Positions 16,999 through 26,581 are shown, counted from the stretch's first letter. The stretch: DNA of 41,960 nt from Lachnospiraceae bacterium (GCA_022799175.1 JAAWNY010000023.1:1-41960); one strand, 5' to 3'. Made by a program: numbers and translations. The notes: generated by a model not told the origin, from the letters alone.

Positions 16999-17915
16999 GG
17001 TTTTTCCACCTCCAGCAATGTCATGATAAGTGCCATTCGCACATAAACACCATACTGTACCTGCTTAAAGTAGGCAGCTCTTGGGTCGTTGTCTACTTCT
17101 GTGGAGATCTCGTTGACCCTGGGAAGCGGGTGCAGGACATACATCGTTTCTTTGGCAAGCTTCATTTTTTTCTTGTCCAGAATATAGCAGTCTTTCAGGC
17201 GGATATAGTCTTCTTCGTTGAAGAAACGTTCTTTCTGTACTCGTGTCATGTATAAAATATCCAGTTCTGGCATCGCCTCATCCAGATTATTGACTTCTTT
17301 AAATTCGATATGATTAGCCTTTAGCACATCTTCCCGAATATAACTGGGAATCCGCAGTTCGTCAGGAGAAATCAAAACAAAGCGAATGCCGCAATAGCGG
17401 ACCATGGCATTGATAAGCGAATGGACCGTGCGTCCAAACTTCAGATCGCCACAAAGTCCTACAGTCATGTCACACAGACGTCCTGTCAGAGAGCGAATGG
17501 TCATCAGATCGGTCAGGGTTTGAGTCGGATGTTGGTGACCGCCATCGCCGGCGTTAATCACCGGGATAGAGGACATCTGGGAAGCTACCAAAGCAGAGCC
17601 CTCTTTGGGATGGCGCATGGCGGCGATATCCGCATAACAGGAGATGGTGCGGATGGTGTCGGAAACACTTTCTCCTTTGGCTGCCGAGCTGGAGTCAGCC
17701 GAAGAAAAACCAAGTACACTGCCACCTAAGCTTAACATCGCGGATTCAAAGCTTAGCCGGGTACGGGTACTTGGTTCATAAAATAGGGTTGCTAATTTTT
17801 TGCCGTCACATATGTGAGCGTATTTGGGAAGGTTGTGTTCGATATCGGATGCCAAAGACAACAATCGATCGATCTCCTCCACAGAAAAATCTAAGGGGTT
17901 TAACATGTGTCTCAT
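16992..17915 (-). CDS. pyrB: Aspartate carbamoyltransferase catalytic subunit
   Basis: A 307-residue enzyme condensing carbamoyl phosphate and aspartate to N-carbamoyl-aspartate, the committed pyrimidine step. The carbamoyl-phosphate loop is [14 protein letters not shown] (Ser49-Arg53). HPLPRVNEI near the C-terminus is the aspartate-side signature. The start at 17915 is supported by AAAGGAG upstream on the minus strand; a longer in-frame start at 17993 would add 26 non-conserved residues. A TATAAT on the minus strand (plus 17959-17964) is a likely -10. No PyrR-type attenuator was recognised in the short leader. Other pyr genes are not in the window. Confidence 0.95.
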   Translation of the reverse strand: MRHMLNPLDFSVEEIDRLLSLASDIEHNLPKYAHICDGKKLATLFYEPSTRTRLSFESAMLSLGGSVLGFSSADSSSAAKGESVSDTIRTISCYADIAAMRHPKEGSALVASQMSSIPVINAGDGGHQHPTQTLTDLMTIRSLTGRLCDMTVGLCGDLKFGRTVHSLINAMVRYCGIRFVLISPDELRIPSYIREDVLKANHIEFKEVNNLDEAMPELDILYMTRVQKERFFNEEDYIRLKDCYILDKKKMKLAKETMYVLHPLPRVNEISTEVDNDPRAAYFKQVQYGVYVRMALIMTLLEVEKPC

Positions 17916-18097
17916 CGCGAATCTCCTTTGGGTGCACTTGTTAATATGTTCGATGGTTATTATAGCGGATTTCTTCAGGAATTTCCAGTACAATTTTTTG
18001 AAAAAATAACCTGTAATGAATATTTAAGAAAATATAACTTTTCCCCGTGGGAAAATGGTGTATAATGGACAGGTAAGAAAGAAAGGCTGGGAAGAAA

Positions 18098-18943
18098 ATG
18101 CAACTTCAAAATAAGGACCTGGCAGAGGAAAACAAGGTTTTGGCAAAAAAGACAAAGACAGAGGAAAGTTCAGAACCGAAAAAGGATAAAGGTTCGGAAG
18201 AAAACTGGGTGATACAAGCAGATAACGATCGGCTCCCGATTATTCGGGTGAAGAATTTATATAAGATTTATCGGGTGGGAAAGAATAAGGTTTATGCCTT
18301 GAATGGTGTGGATTTTACTATGTATAAGGGAGAGTTCTGTGCGATTGTAGGACCTTCCGGATCGGGAAAGTCCACACTCCTTAATATGCTGGCGGGATTG
18401 GAAAAGCCATCAAAAGGAGAAATCGTAATTGCCGGAAAGCATATGGAGCGGATGAATGAAAACCAGTTAGTAGGGTTTCGGCGAGAAAATGTTGGTTTTA
18501 TCTTTCAGTCTTATAATCTGTTGCAGACTTTAAATGCGATTGAGAATGTGGCGTTACCACTGTCGTTTAGAGGGATACCGAAAAAAGTACGCAATGAGAA
18601 AGCAAAGAAATATCTAAAACTGGTTGGCCTGGAGAAGCAGATGAAGCATATGGCCAATGAGATGTCCGGCGGACAACAGCAACGAGTGGGGATTGCCCGG
18701 GCGTTGGTGGTGAAGCCGAAAATCATCTTTGCGGATGAGCCCACAGGAAATCTCGATTCGAAAACTACGATGGAGGTGCTGGCTCTGATGCGCCGGATTG
18801 TGCGGGAGCAAAAGCAGACACTGGTGATGGTTACGCATGACAATCATCTGGCTACTTATGCGGACCGGCAGTTTCATATTGTAGATGGGAAAATTTTAAA
18901 GATAGAGGAACGACAGGATAAAGAAGAACTAGAGGACATCTGA
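18098..18943 (+). CDS. ABC transporter ATP-binding protein, MacB/LolD type
   Basis: A 281-residue ATPase. A charged ~47-residue N-terminal extension precedes a complete nucleotide-binding domain: Walker A GPSGSGKST (85-93), signature MSGGQQQRVGIARAL, Walker B IIFADEPTGNLD and switch His in VMVTHD. The LNMLAGLEKPSKGEI and EPTGNLDSKTT forms are typical of the MacB/LolD/FtsE group that powers extrusion rather than import. A TATAAT at 18061-18066 is a likely -10. It should work with the FtsX-type permease two genes downstream. The N-terminal extension is unusual for the group and resembles a short coiled coil. Confidence 0.9.
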   Translation: MQLQNKDLAEENKVLAKKTKTEESSEPKKDKGSEENWVIQADNDRLPIIRVKNLYKIYRVGKNKVYALNGVDFTMYKGEFCAIVGPSGSGKSTLLNMLAGLEKPSKGEIVIAGKHMERMNENQLVGFRRENVGFIFQSYNLLQTLNAIENVALPLSFRGIPKKVRNEKAKKYLKLVGLEKQMKHMANEMSGGQQQRVGIARALVVKPKIIFADEPTGNLDSKTTMEVLALMRRIVREQKQTLVMVTHDNHLATYADRQFHIVDGKILKIEERQDKEELEDI

Positions 18944-19038
18944 GAATCGATTTTCAGAACCAAAAGATAACAAAAAAGTTCAGGAACCTGTCAAATAGAA
19001 AAAATTGACGGAAATGAATGGCAGAGGAGCGGCAGGAA

Positions 19039-20901
19039 ATGGAAAAGAAAGTTTTGGGAAAAAGAAAAGCCTGGAGATGTTGGCTTGTGTTATGTCTTGC
19101 ATTTCTCATGGGGATTGGCTTCGTGCCGGAGACGGGGATTTTTCAGGCTTATGCATACAATGAATGGATTACCACGACAAAAGTGCCTACAGGAAAAACC
19201 GGAAAACAGATGACGATTTCTTTTCGGCTGAAAAACAAATCGGGAGAGGACGCAGAGTTTGCGGTTCGTTTCAGTGATGATGGGGTGGATATCGGAGATG
19301 AGGATGAGGATGATTTAAAGTATGGATATACGTTTCCCTTTGAGGTGACAGATTCAACCTTTGAGAATTGGAAATCTGTGGGAAAGATAAAGGAAGGGAA
19401 TGATAAAACCGTTTCGATCTCCGGTCGTGTAAGAAGGGATTTGCAGGACGGATATTATACTGTTCCGATCGAAATAGGAATGAAAGATGATTCCGGAGAG
19501 TGGGGGCAATGTGCTTATGAGGATGTGCGGGTATGGATATCCCGATCGACCGGGGGCAATGATGACGATGACGAAGATGCCAATAAAACGTATGATTTTG
19601 TTTTGGGAGAAGGACAGAGCACACCAGATGGCGTTTATCCCAATGTGATGAATTTTGCTATCAATTTGCGGAATAACAGTCCGGCCAATGTCTATAATGT
19701 CAAGGCGAGCATTATTCTGGATGCAGATACCGAGAAGTTTCCTTTTGAGATTAATGATGTGAATTATGATCGGATGTTTGAGAAGATCGGGGTGGATGAA
19801 ACGGTACCTTTGAATTATAGCTTTGCTATTCGGGAAGATGCTTACAGTGGGTATTATCCGATTGCCATGAAGATTTTTTACTCGGACAGCTCCACCGGGG
19901 AGGAGCTAAAGACTTTTGAGACTTCCTTCTATGTGCGGATTCATAACAAAGAAAAAGAGGACGAATATGGGGAATTCAATGAAAATGACCGTACCCGGGC
20001 CAGGATTATTGTGGATGCATTTACTACGAATCCAGAGACAATCATTGCCGGAGACAGTTTTGAACTGGTGTTGAAGATTAAAAATGCTTCCACAAATATC
20101 GCAGCATCCAATCTTTTGTTTTCCATCGAATCAGAGAAGGTGTCGGATAGCGTGGTATTTACCACAGAATCCGGAGCTTCATCGGTGGCAGTGAACTCTT
20201 TGCCGCCGGGCGGAGTGACGGAGCTACGATATTTGCTGAAATCCAGACCGGGAGTGGATCAGCGTTCTTATGCATTGACTGTGAAGACCACCTTTGACAG
20301 TCCTGAATATAAAAACGCTAAGGAGGATTTAGTAGTAGAGATTCCGGTACAACAGATTGCCCGACTCAGTACAGGGACCTTTGAGGTGATGCCGGACTCG
20401 ATTTCTGTGGGAAGTGAATCAAACATCATGTTCGGGATCAATAACACTGGCAAGATTATGCTCTATAATGTGACGGCATCTTTTGAGGCAGATTCGATTC
20501 AGACTGTGGAAAGCTATGTGGGAAATATCAAACCAGGAGAAACCGGCAACGTGGATTGTATGGTTACTGGTACAGCTGCTACGGCAGATGACGGCAAGGT
20601 GAAGGTGACAATTTCTTATGAAAATGAAAACGGAGATGTTTTTACGGAGGAGAAAGAACTGAGTTTGTTTGTGACAGAAGATATGTCAGGGATGGAGGAT
20701 ATGGAGGCGTGGAATCCCGAGGATGAGATGATGGAGGAAAAACCTGGGTTTCTGACAGGATTTTTGGAAAAATATCAGCAGCAGCTTTTGCCGGCAGCAT
20801 TCGCTATGATTGTAATTCTGGTGATAGTGATTGTGGTAATGTTTGTCAAGCATCGCAGGGCGAAGGCGGCGTTGCAAACGGATGAGGATGAGGAAGAATG
20901 A
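19039..20901 (+). CDS. Exported, membrane-anchored COG1361-type (S-layer/NEW3-like) protein of an ABC exporter
   Basis: A 620-residue protein. A signal peptide (KAWRCWLVLCLAFLMGIGF, cleavage near QAYAYN) leads into repeated beta-sandwich modules with motifs such as LRNNSPANVYNVKAS, LKIKNASTNIAASNLLF and FGINNTGKIMLYNV, spaced through the chain as in COG1361 proteins. A C-terminal transmembrane helix (AFAMIVILVIVIVVMFV) ends in a short acidic tail. ATG 19039 has GAGGAG (19024-19029) at 9 bases; the in-frame ATG 19018 lacks a ribosome site. The stop overlaps the permease start by 4 bases. It probably acts outside the membrane as the adaptor or substrate-handling partner of the exporter; this role is inferred from gene order. 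Confidence 0.8.
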   Translation: MEKKVLGKRKAWRCWLVLCLAFLMGIGFVPETGIFQAYAYNEWITTTKVPTGKTGKQMTISFRLKNKSGEDAEFAVRFSDDGVDIGDEDEDDLKYGYTFPFEVTDSTFENWKSVGKIKEGNDKTVSISGRVRRDLQDGYYTVPIEIGMKDDSGEWGQCAYEDVRVWISRSTGGNDDDDEDANKTYDFVLGEGQSTPDGVYPNVMNFAINLRNNSPANVYNVKASIILDADTEKFPFEINDVNYDRMFEKIGVDETVPLNYSFAIREDAYSGYYPIAMKIFYSDSSTGEELKTFETSFYVRIHNKEKEDEYGEFNENDRTRARIIVDAFTTNPETIIAGDSFELVLKIKNASTNIAASNLLFSIESEKVSDSVVFTTESGASSVAVNSLPPGGVTELRYLLKSRPGVDQRSYALTVKTTFDSPEYKNAKEDLVVEIPVQQIARLSTGTFEVMPDSISVGSESNIMFGINNTGKIMLYNVTASFEADSIQTVESYVGNIKPGETGNVDCMVTGTAATADDGKVKVTISYENENGDVFTEEKELSLFVTEDMSGMEDMEAWNPEDEMMEEKPGFLTGFLEKYQQQLLPAAFAMIVILVIVIVVMFVKHRRAKAALQTDEDEEE

Positions 20902-22235
20902 GATTTGCAGATCTGCTTATCATGAGTCTGAATAATCTAAGAAGAAGAAAGCTGAGGACCGCGCTGACAGTCCTTGGTGTCATTATTGGTACCGCATCCA
21001 TTGTGGTGATGATGTCTTTAGGGATCGGATTGCGGGAACTGAATCAGGAGCTGATTGAGTCTTATGGTAGCCTAACTGCAGTGGAGGTTCGGGGAGATTA
21101 TTACTATGGCGCCGGTGATGATAACGCAGAGCCCAATTATCTGACGGATGAAAAAATTCAGGAGATAAAAGGCATGAAGTATGTGGAGAGTGTGTACCCA
21201 TTGCTGGAGACAGAAGTGGTTTTCATGCAGGGGAAATACTCCACCAATACTACTCTGACCGGAGCTCCCCGGGAATATTTGGAGGAGATTCCGCTGGGGG
21301 AGGGAAGTTTGCCCAAGCCAGGAGAGAAAGAATTAAAACTGATTTATGGTAACTCAGTTATTCAGTGGTTCAGCAATGGTCGCGGCGGCGGTTTCTGGGA
21401 GACCGGAGAACTTCCTGATGTGGATTTTATGGGACGGCCTATGTTTGTGATTTTTGATATGGAGCAATATTATCAGTCTATGGGAGACAACAGCGTCAAA
21501 GCGCCGAAGAAATATCTGATTGGCACAGCAGGTGTGGTGAAAGGAGATGTCAGAAGCGGAGGAAACTATGCGTATTCGGTGTATGCAGAATTGGAAGCGC
21601 TGAAGGGAGAGCTGAAAAGAATTTTTCGCAAAAATCCGATTCCAGGACAGCCGACAAACAAGAAGGGAAAAGCGCTTCCCTATTTTGTTTATAGTTTTTG
21701 TGTGGTGAATGTGGATGATATGGAGCATGTGTCTGAGGTGCAAGAGCAGCTTGCGGATATGGGATTTCGAGCTTACAGCAGCTCTGAGTGGATGGAACAG
21801 ACTCAGAAGCAGTCGATGATGATTCAGGCTGTTTTGGGCGGAATCGGAGCCATCTCTTTGTTTGTGGCGGCGATCGGTATTGCCAATACCATGATGATGT
21901 CTATCTATGAGCGTACCAAGGAGATTGGAGTTATCAAGGTCTTGGGATGCGATATGAGGGTGATTCGGAATATGTTTCTGATTGAGTCCGGATGCATCGG
22001 GCTTCTGGGTGGAGTGGCGGGGCTTATCTTCAGCTATGGAATATCATTTGCCATGAATCGTTTTCAGTCAATTGGTGAGATGATGGTGGGCCAGGCAGGG
22101 GATATTTCCCGAATTCCTCCGTGGCTTTCTTTCGCGGCAGTGGGCTTTGCGATTCTGGTGGGAATGATTGCCGGCTTTTTCCCGGCCATGCGAGCGATGA
22201 AGTTGAGTCCATTGGCGGCGATTCGCAATGAGTGA
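20898..22235 (+). CDS. ABC transporter permease, MacB/FtsX family
   Basis: A 445-residue permease with the MacB layout: one N-terminal membrane helix (RTALTVLGVIIGTASIVVMM), a large extracellular MacB-type core domain (~45-300), then three C-terminal helices in an FtsX domain (AVLGGIGAISLFVAAIGIAN, SIYERTKEIGVIKVLGC, LLGGVAGLIFSYGISFAM). ERTKEIGVIKVLG is the typical cytoplasmic coupling motif. It is translationally coupled (ATGA) to the COG1361-type gene and completes a three-gene export system with the upstream ATPase. Substrate unknown: peptides, lipids and antibiotics are all known for relatives. Confidence 0.9.
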   Translation: MRFADLLIMSLNNLRRRKLRTALTVLGVIIGTASIVVMMSLGIGLRELNQELIESYGSLTAVEVRGDYYYGAGDDNAEPNYLTDEKIQEIKGMKYVESVYPLLETEVVFMQGKYSTNTTLTGAPREYLEEIPLGEGSLPKPGEKELKLIYGNSVIQWFSNGRGGGFWETGELPDVDFMGRPMFVIFDMEQYYQSMGDNSVKAPKKYLIGTAGVVKGDVRSGGNYAYSVYAELEALKGELKRIFRKNPIPGQPTNKKGKALPYFVYSFCVVNVDDMEHVSEVQEQLADMGFRAYSSSEWMEQTQKQSMMIQAVLGGIGAISLFVAAIGIANTMMMSIYERTKEIGVIKVLGCDMRVIRNMFLIESGCIGLLGGVAGLIFSYGISFAMNRFQSIGEMMVGQAGDISRIPPWLSFAAVGFAILVGMIAGFFPAMRAMKLSPLAAIRNE

Positions 22236-22270
22236 GTTGATATTTACCGGGAGCGAATGGAAAAAAATGC

Positions 22271-22299
22271 TTGCATTTGGCAGGAGAATCGATTATCAT
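22271..22299 (+). promoter_or_regulatory. Predicted promoter of the purine genes
   Basis: TTGCAT (22271-22276), a 17-base spacer and TATCAT (22294-22299). The expected transcription start, near 22306, coincides with the first base of the riboswitch. Confidence 0.6.
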
Positions 22300-22305
22300 G
22301 AAATA

Positions 22306-22412
22306 AGACGTGCAACTGGCGGAAATGGTGGGGAACCACAAGGGAGCACGTAAAGAAAAGATGCCGACCGCCTGGGCGCCATGATTTGTGGTACTCAGGC
22401 GGTTTTTGGTTT
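22306..22412 (+). ncRNA. ZTP riboswitch (pfl motif) with overlapping terminator
   Basis: The conserved ZTP aptamer parts are visible in order. P1 pairs ACGTGC (22308-22313) with GCACGT (22346-22351). Between them lie ACTGGCG, a GGTG/CCAC hairpin and GGGAGC. The 3' domain has the diagnostic CCGCCTGGGC (22368-22377). CCGCCTG also pairs with CAGGCGG (22396-22402), followed by TTTTTGGTTTTT, forming a terminator. The known mechanism is that ZTP/ZMP, which accumulates when 10-formyl-tetrahydrofolate is short, stabilises the aptamer and prevents termination. That fits the genes downstream, which consume ZMP (AICAR nucleotide) and form IMP. Confidence 0.93.
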
Positions 22413-22471
22413 TTGGCAAAGCGAACAAGAAGATGTTAAGGATGAGAAGAAAAAAATAGGAGGATGAGACG

Positions 22472-23185
22472 ATGGACAAGCTTTCTTTGGCACAAGAGCT
22501 GAAAGGTAACAGCTATCCGGGACGGGGAATTGTGATTGGGAGGACCCCAGAAGGGACGAAAGCCGTGATGGCTTATTTTATTATGGGAAGAAGTGAGAAC
22601 AGTCGAAATCGGATATTTGTGGAGGATGGGGAAGGGATCCGCACCCAGGCATTTGATCCGGCGAAGTTGCAAGATCCGAGTCTTATTATTTATGCGCCAG
22701 TGCGAGTGTTAGGCAACAAGACGATTGTGACAAATGGAGATCAGACCGATACGATTTACGAAGGAATGGATAAGCAAATGACTTTTGAGCAGACATTGCG
22801 CAGCCGGGAATTTGAGCCGGATGGTCCCAATTATACCCCAAGAATTTCCGGAATTATGCACATTGAGAATGGGAAATATAATTATGCGATGTCCATTCTA
22901 AAAAGCAATCACGGAGATCCGGCATCTTGCTGCCGCTATACTTTTGCCTACGAGAATCCGGTGGCAGGAGAAGGACATTTCATCCATACTTATCAAAATG
23001 ATGGCAATCCGCTTCCCAGCTTTGAAGGTGAACCCAAACGGGTAGAGATGGGGATGGAGGATATCGACGCTTTCACGGCGATGTTGTGGGAGAACTTGAA
23101 TGAAGATAATAAAGTGTCTTTGTTTGTGCGCTATATCGATATTGCTACTGGCAGATATGAGAGCAGGATTGTAAATAAAATATAA
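22472..23185 (+). CDS. IMP cyclohydrolase, PurO type
   Basis: A 237-residue protein of the PurO-like IMP cyclohydrolase family, which closes FAICAR to IMP. Visible family features are NSYPGRGIVIGRTPEG near the N-terminus, AYFIMGRSENSRNR and NYTPRISGI. It has no MGS-like domain, so it is unrelated in fold to the cyclohydrolase half of bacterial PurH. AGGAGG lies at 22460-22465. The ZTP riboswitch upstream and the AICAR transformylase gene 20 bases downstream make the assignment secure: the two proteins together replace bifunctional PurH. Confidence 0.88.
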   Translation: MDKLSLAQELKGNSYPGRGIVIGRTPEGTKAVMAYFIMGRSENSRNRIFVEDGEGIRTQAFDPAKLQDPSLIIYAPVRVLGNKTIVTNGDQTDTIYEGMDKQMTFEQTLRSREFEPDGPNYTPRISGIMHIENGKYNYAMSILKSNHGDPASCCRYTFAYENPVAGEGHFIHTYQNDGNPLPSFEGEPKRVEMGMEDIDAFTAMLWENLNEDNKVSLFVRYIDIATGRYESRIVNKI

Positions 23186-23205
23186 GGGATGAACGTTTAC
23201 CGAGG

Positions 23206-24408
23206 ATGAGAGGAAGGATGGATAAAAATATGAAGGAACTGGAACTGAAATATGGATGCAATCCCAACCAGAAACCAGCAAAAATTTTTTTGAACCAGGA
23301 AAAGGAGCTGCCGATCCAAGTGCTGTCAGGCCGGCCGGGATATATCAATCTTTTGGATGCCTTTAACGGGTGGCAGTTGGTTCGGGAGTTGAAGAAGGCG
23401 ACCGGACTGCCCGCCGCTACATCGTTTAAACATGTGTCTCCAGCAGGGGCGGCAGTAGGACTGCCATTGGATGAGACATTGGCAAAAATTTATTGGGTAG
23501 AAGATATGGGGGAGCTTTCGCCTTTGGCTAGCGCCTATGCCCGTGCTAGAGGCGCGGATCGGATGTCTTCTTTTGGAGATTTTATCGCTTTGTCAGATGT
23601 CTGCGATGGGGATACGGCGCGTCTAATCAAACGTGAGGTATCGGACGGTGTGATTGCGCCAGGATATGATCCAGAAGCGCTTGCGATCTTAAAATCAAAG
23701 AAAAATGGGAATTATTGTGTAATTGCGATCGATGAAGCATATGAACCAGAGTTGATTGAACGAAAACAAGTATTTGGTGTGGTATTTGAACAGGGTAGAA
23801 ATAATCTGGATATCAACAAAGATCTTCTGACAAATGTGGTAACCGATAATAAAGAGATTCCCGATACATCGAAGATGGATCTATTGATTTCTCTGATTAC
23901 TTTGAAATATACCCAATCCAATTCGGTCTGTTATGCCAAAGGCGGACAGGCTATCGGTATTGGAGCCGGGCAGCAGTCCCGCGTACATTGTACCAGGCTG
24001 GCCGGACAAAAGGCTGACAACTGGTTTTTGCGTCAGGCTCCTCAGGTGTTGAATTTACCGTTTGTGGAAGGGATCAAAAGGGCAGACCGGGACAATGCGA
24101 TTGATGTTTATATTGGTGAAGAGTATAGGGATGTTTTGGCAGATGGCACCTGGGAGAAGATTTTCCGGGTGAAGCCGCCGGTATTTACTCAGGAAGAGAA
24201 ACGTGCCTGGCTGGATCAGATGAAGGATGTAGCTCTTGGATCGGATGCGTTTTTCCCCTTTGGAGACAATATTGAGCGAGCCTACAAGAGTGGGGTGCGT
24301 TATATCGCCCAGCCGGGAGGATCGGTGCGAGATGATAACGTGATTGAGACCTGTAATAAATATGGAATGGCAATGGCCTTTACCGGAATTCGTCTGTTCC
24401 ATCACTAA
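23206..24408 (+). CDS. Phosphoribosylaminoimidazolecarboxamide (AICAR) formyltransferase, stand-alone
   Basis: A ~400-residue protein equal to the C-terminal domain of PurH. The catalytic Lys-His pair is in TSFKHVSPAGAAVG, and AKGGQAIGIGAGQQSRVHC is the usual binding-site stretch. It transfers a formyl group from 10-formyl-THF to AICAR nucleotide, giving FAICAR for the PurO-type enzyme. The start is unresolved between in-frame ATGs at 23206, 23218 and 23230; conserved sequence begins at the last (MKELELKYGCNPNQK), and AGAGGAAGG lies just upstream of 23218. It lacks the N-terminal IMP cyclohydrolase domain of canonical PurH; this is a genuine split, not a truncation, because the missing function is supplied by the gene before it. 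Confidence 0.92.
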   Translation: MRGRMDKNMKELELKYGCNPNQKPAKIFLNQEKELPIQVLSGRPGYINLLDAFNGWQLVRELKKATGLPAATSFKHVSPAGAAVGLPLDETLAKIYWVEDMGELSPLASAYARARGADRMSSFGDFIALSDVCDGDTARLIKREVSDGVIAPGYDPEALAILKSKKNGNYCVIAIDEAYEPELIERKQVFGVVFEQGRNNLDINKDLLTNVVTDNKEIPDTSKMDLLISLITLKYTQSNSVCYAKGGQAIGIGAGQQSRVHCTRLAGQKADNWFLRQAPQVLNLPFVEGIKRADRDNAIDVYIGEEYRDVLADGTWEKIFRVKPPVFTQEEKRAWLDQMKDVALGSDAFFPFGDNIERAYKSGVRYIAQPGGSVRDDNVIETCNKYGMAMAFTGIRLFHH

Positions 24409-24451
24409 AGAAATGGTAACTGAAAGATGTGCAGAGAAAGGCTGAAATCAA

Positions 24452-25591
24452 ATGAAACAAAATCGAAATCCATTTGAGGATTTGTTTGGCCTGGGGGGAT
24501 TGGGTGCGATAAGGTCCCCGAGAGGTGGCAGCCAGAAAGAAGAAAGCGGCGGTTCGCAGCCAGAGAAAGAGCCGGAGCGGTTTGACTCCCATGGTAATCC
24601 CGTGCGTCGATTCCGCCCGTTTCGAGGGCTAGGAGTGGGGATTTTTGTGCTGTTTTTGCTGTTGGCGGGGATGAACAGCTATTATATGCTGGATGAAGAG
24701 AATTATGCCGTGGTGGTGACATTAGGAAGCGCAGAGGCGGTGTCTCAGGCTGGATTACATTTTAAAATTCCGTTTGTTCAGCGGGTACAGATGGTATCCA
24801 AAGGCATTAAGGGAATGCCGATTGGTTATATGCTAGAGACCAAGGAATCCATTGATGAAGAGTCGGTGATGATCACCAAGGATTTTAATTTTGTCAACAC
24901 CGACTTTTATTTGGAGTATATGGTCAGTGATCCGGTGAAATATCTGTATGCCTCTGCAGATCCGGAGGCGACACTGAAAATGTTGACACAATCCTATATT
25001 CGGGATACCGTAGGAATTTACAATGTAGATGATGTGATTACCACCGGGAAGGCGCTGATTCAGTCAGAGATTAAAGAAAAGCTGACCAACCGGATGATGG
25101 AAGAGGATATTGGTTTGTCAGTGGTAAATATCACGATTCAGGATGCATTTCCTCCTACCACAGAAGTTATGAATGCTTTTAAGAATGTGGAAAATGCCAA
25201 ACAGGGAAAAGAGACGGCCATCAACAATGCCAACAAGGATCGCAACGAAAAGATTCCACAGGCAGAGGCGGAATGCGATCAGATTATCAAGAATGCAGAG
25301 GCAGAAAAAGAAGCTCGCATGAATGAGGCCCAGGGGCAGGTATCCCGGTTTGAGCGGATGTATGAGGAATACAGCAAATATCCATTGATTACCAAGCAAA
25401 GGATGTTCTACGAGACTATGGAGGAGCTACTTCCAAGGATGAAGGTTTATCTGGTGGATGAGAGCGGCACCCAGAAGTTGCTCCCGTTAGATAATTTTGT
25501 GTCTTCAGTTCCGGCATCTCAAAATCGTGTTTCTGATAATGAAGGAGAAACGCAAGAAGCGGTCCAAGAAAGTGGGGAGGTGGCGCAATGA
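24452..25591 (+). CDS. hflK: FtsH protease modulator HflK (SPFH/band 7)
   Basis: A 379-residue protein. A glycine-rich cytoplasmic N-terminus with a net-polar stretch is followed by one membrane helix (~60-80, GLGVGIFVLFLLLAGM). The SPFH domain includes NYAVVVTLGSAEAVSQAGLHFKIPFV, and a long coiled-coil region (~240-320) is rich in Ala/Glu/Lys. The C-terminal tail is acidic and disordered. With HflC it forms a membrane assembly around FtsH that restrains its proteolysis. The stop overlaps the hflC start by 4 bases. No promoter was seen in the 43-base gap after the transformylase gene, so read-through from the purine genes is possible. Confidence 0.88.
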   Translation: MKQNRNPFEDLFGLGGLGAIRSPRGGSQKEESGGSQPEKEPERFDSHGNPVRRFRPFRGLGVGIFVLFLLLAGMNSYYMLDEENYAVVVTLGSAEAVSQAGLHFKIPFVQRVQMVSKGIKGMPIGYMLETKESIDEESVMITKDFNFVNTDFYLEYMVSDPVKYLYASADPEATLKMLTQSYIRDTVGIYNVDDVITTGKALIQSEIKEKLTNRMMEEDIGLSVVNITIQDAFPPTTEVMNAFKNVENAKQGKETAINNANKDRNEKIPQAEAECDQIIKNAEAEKEARMNEAQGQVSRFERMYEEYSKYPLITKQRMFYETMEELLPRMKVYLVDESGTQKLLPLDNFVSSVPASQNRVSDNEGETQEAVQESGEVAQ

Positions 25592-26457
25592 AGCGGGTTG
25601 GTAAGGCTGTCACAGTATTAGTCCTGGTATTGGCAGTGTTGTTGCTGGGCGTCTCGGTGGTGATCACTTACCCGGATGAATACCAGTTGATTCGGCAGTT
25701 TGGAGAGATCGTGCGGGTGGTGGAGACACCAGGGGTATCTTTTAAGATTCCGTTTGTGCAGAATAGCGCGTCAGTTCCTAAAGAGTTGCAGATTTATGAT
25801 ATTCCCAAGTCAGATGTGATTACCAAAGATAAAAAAAGTATGATTGCAGATGCTTTTGTGTTATGGCGGATTTCGGATCCGGTTTTGTTTACCAGGCACT
25901 TAAATGGTCAGGTGGCACAGGCACAGTCGAGAATTTCTGCTTCGGTGTTTTCCTCTATGAAATCCGTGATCTCCAATATGGATCAGGCAGAGATTATTGA
26001 AAACCGAAATGGGAAACTGGCGCTGGATATCAAAGAAAATATTGGCGACTCTCTGGATGGCTATGGAATTACGGTGCTGGCGGTGGAAACGAAGTCTTTG
26101 GACATGCCAGATGATAATAAACAGGCAGTTTATGATCGGATGATCTCGGAGAGGAATAACATTGCTGCTTCTTTTACGGCACAAGGGAACTCTTCGGCGC
26201 AGAAGATTAAGAACGATACCACCAAAGAGGTATCGGTGATGAAATCGAAAGCCATGGCGGAGGCAGAGAAGATCAAAGCAGAGGGGGAAGCCCAGTATAT
26301 GCAGATCCTTTCCAATGCCTACAATGATGCCAATAAAGCGGATTTTTATAATTTTGTCCGTTCCTTGGACGCAGCAAAGGCGGCGCTGAAAAATGGGGAT
26401 AATACGTTGATTTTAGATAAGAGTTCACCCATGGCACAGATTTTTTATGGATATTAG
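25588..26457 (+). CDS. hflC: FtsH protease modulator HflC (SPFH/band 7)
   Basis: A 289-residue partner of HflK. An N-terminal membrane helix (~6-27, VTVLVLVLAVLLLGVSVVI) leads into the SPFH domain (EYQLIRQFGEIVRVVETPGVSFKIPFV) and a helical C-terminal region (SVMKSKAMAEAEKIKAEGEAQYMQ, given in part). ATGA overlap with hflK indicates translational coupling and stoichiometric synthesis. The pair is common in Lachnospiraceae; the role in FtsH control is by homology. Confidence 0.89.
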   Translation: MKRVGKAVTVLVLVLAVLLLGVSVVITYPDEYQLIRQFGEIVRVVETPGVSFKIPFVQNSASVPKELQIYDIPKSDVITKDKKSMIADAFVLWRISDPVLFTRHLNGQVAQAQSRISASVFSSMKSVISNMDQAEIIENRNGKLALDIKENIGDSLDGYGITVLAVETKSLDMPDDNKQAVYDRMISERNNIAASFTAQGNSSAQKIKNDTTKEVSVMKSKAMAEAEKIKAEGEAQYMQILSNAYNDANKADFYNFVRSLDAAKAALKNGDNTLILDKSSPMAQIFYGY

Positions 26458-26581
26458 TAGATTTTTAGGTGGGTTCTAGAAAATAAAGAGGGAGCGAAAA
26501 ATAAGTCATCAATCGTTTTTCTATCTTGTGTTTGGATGATTCATGGGCATAGGGGAAGGGAAATGGTGGGTGGCTTATTTT

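Noticed and set aside
23206-24408. Truncated purH pseudogene
   Set aside because: The transformylase domain is intact and the missing cyclohydrolase is encoded by the PurO-type gene directly upstream, so this is a natural split.
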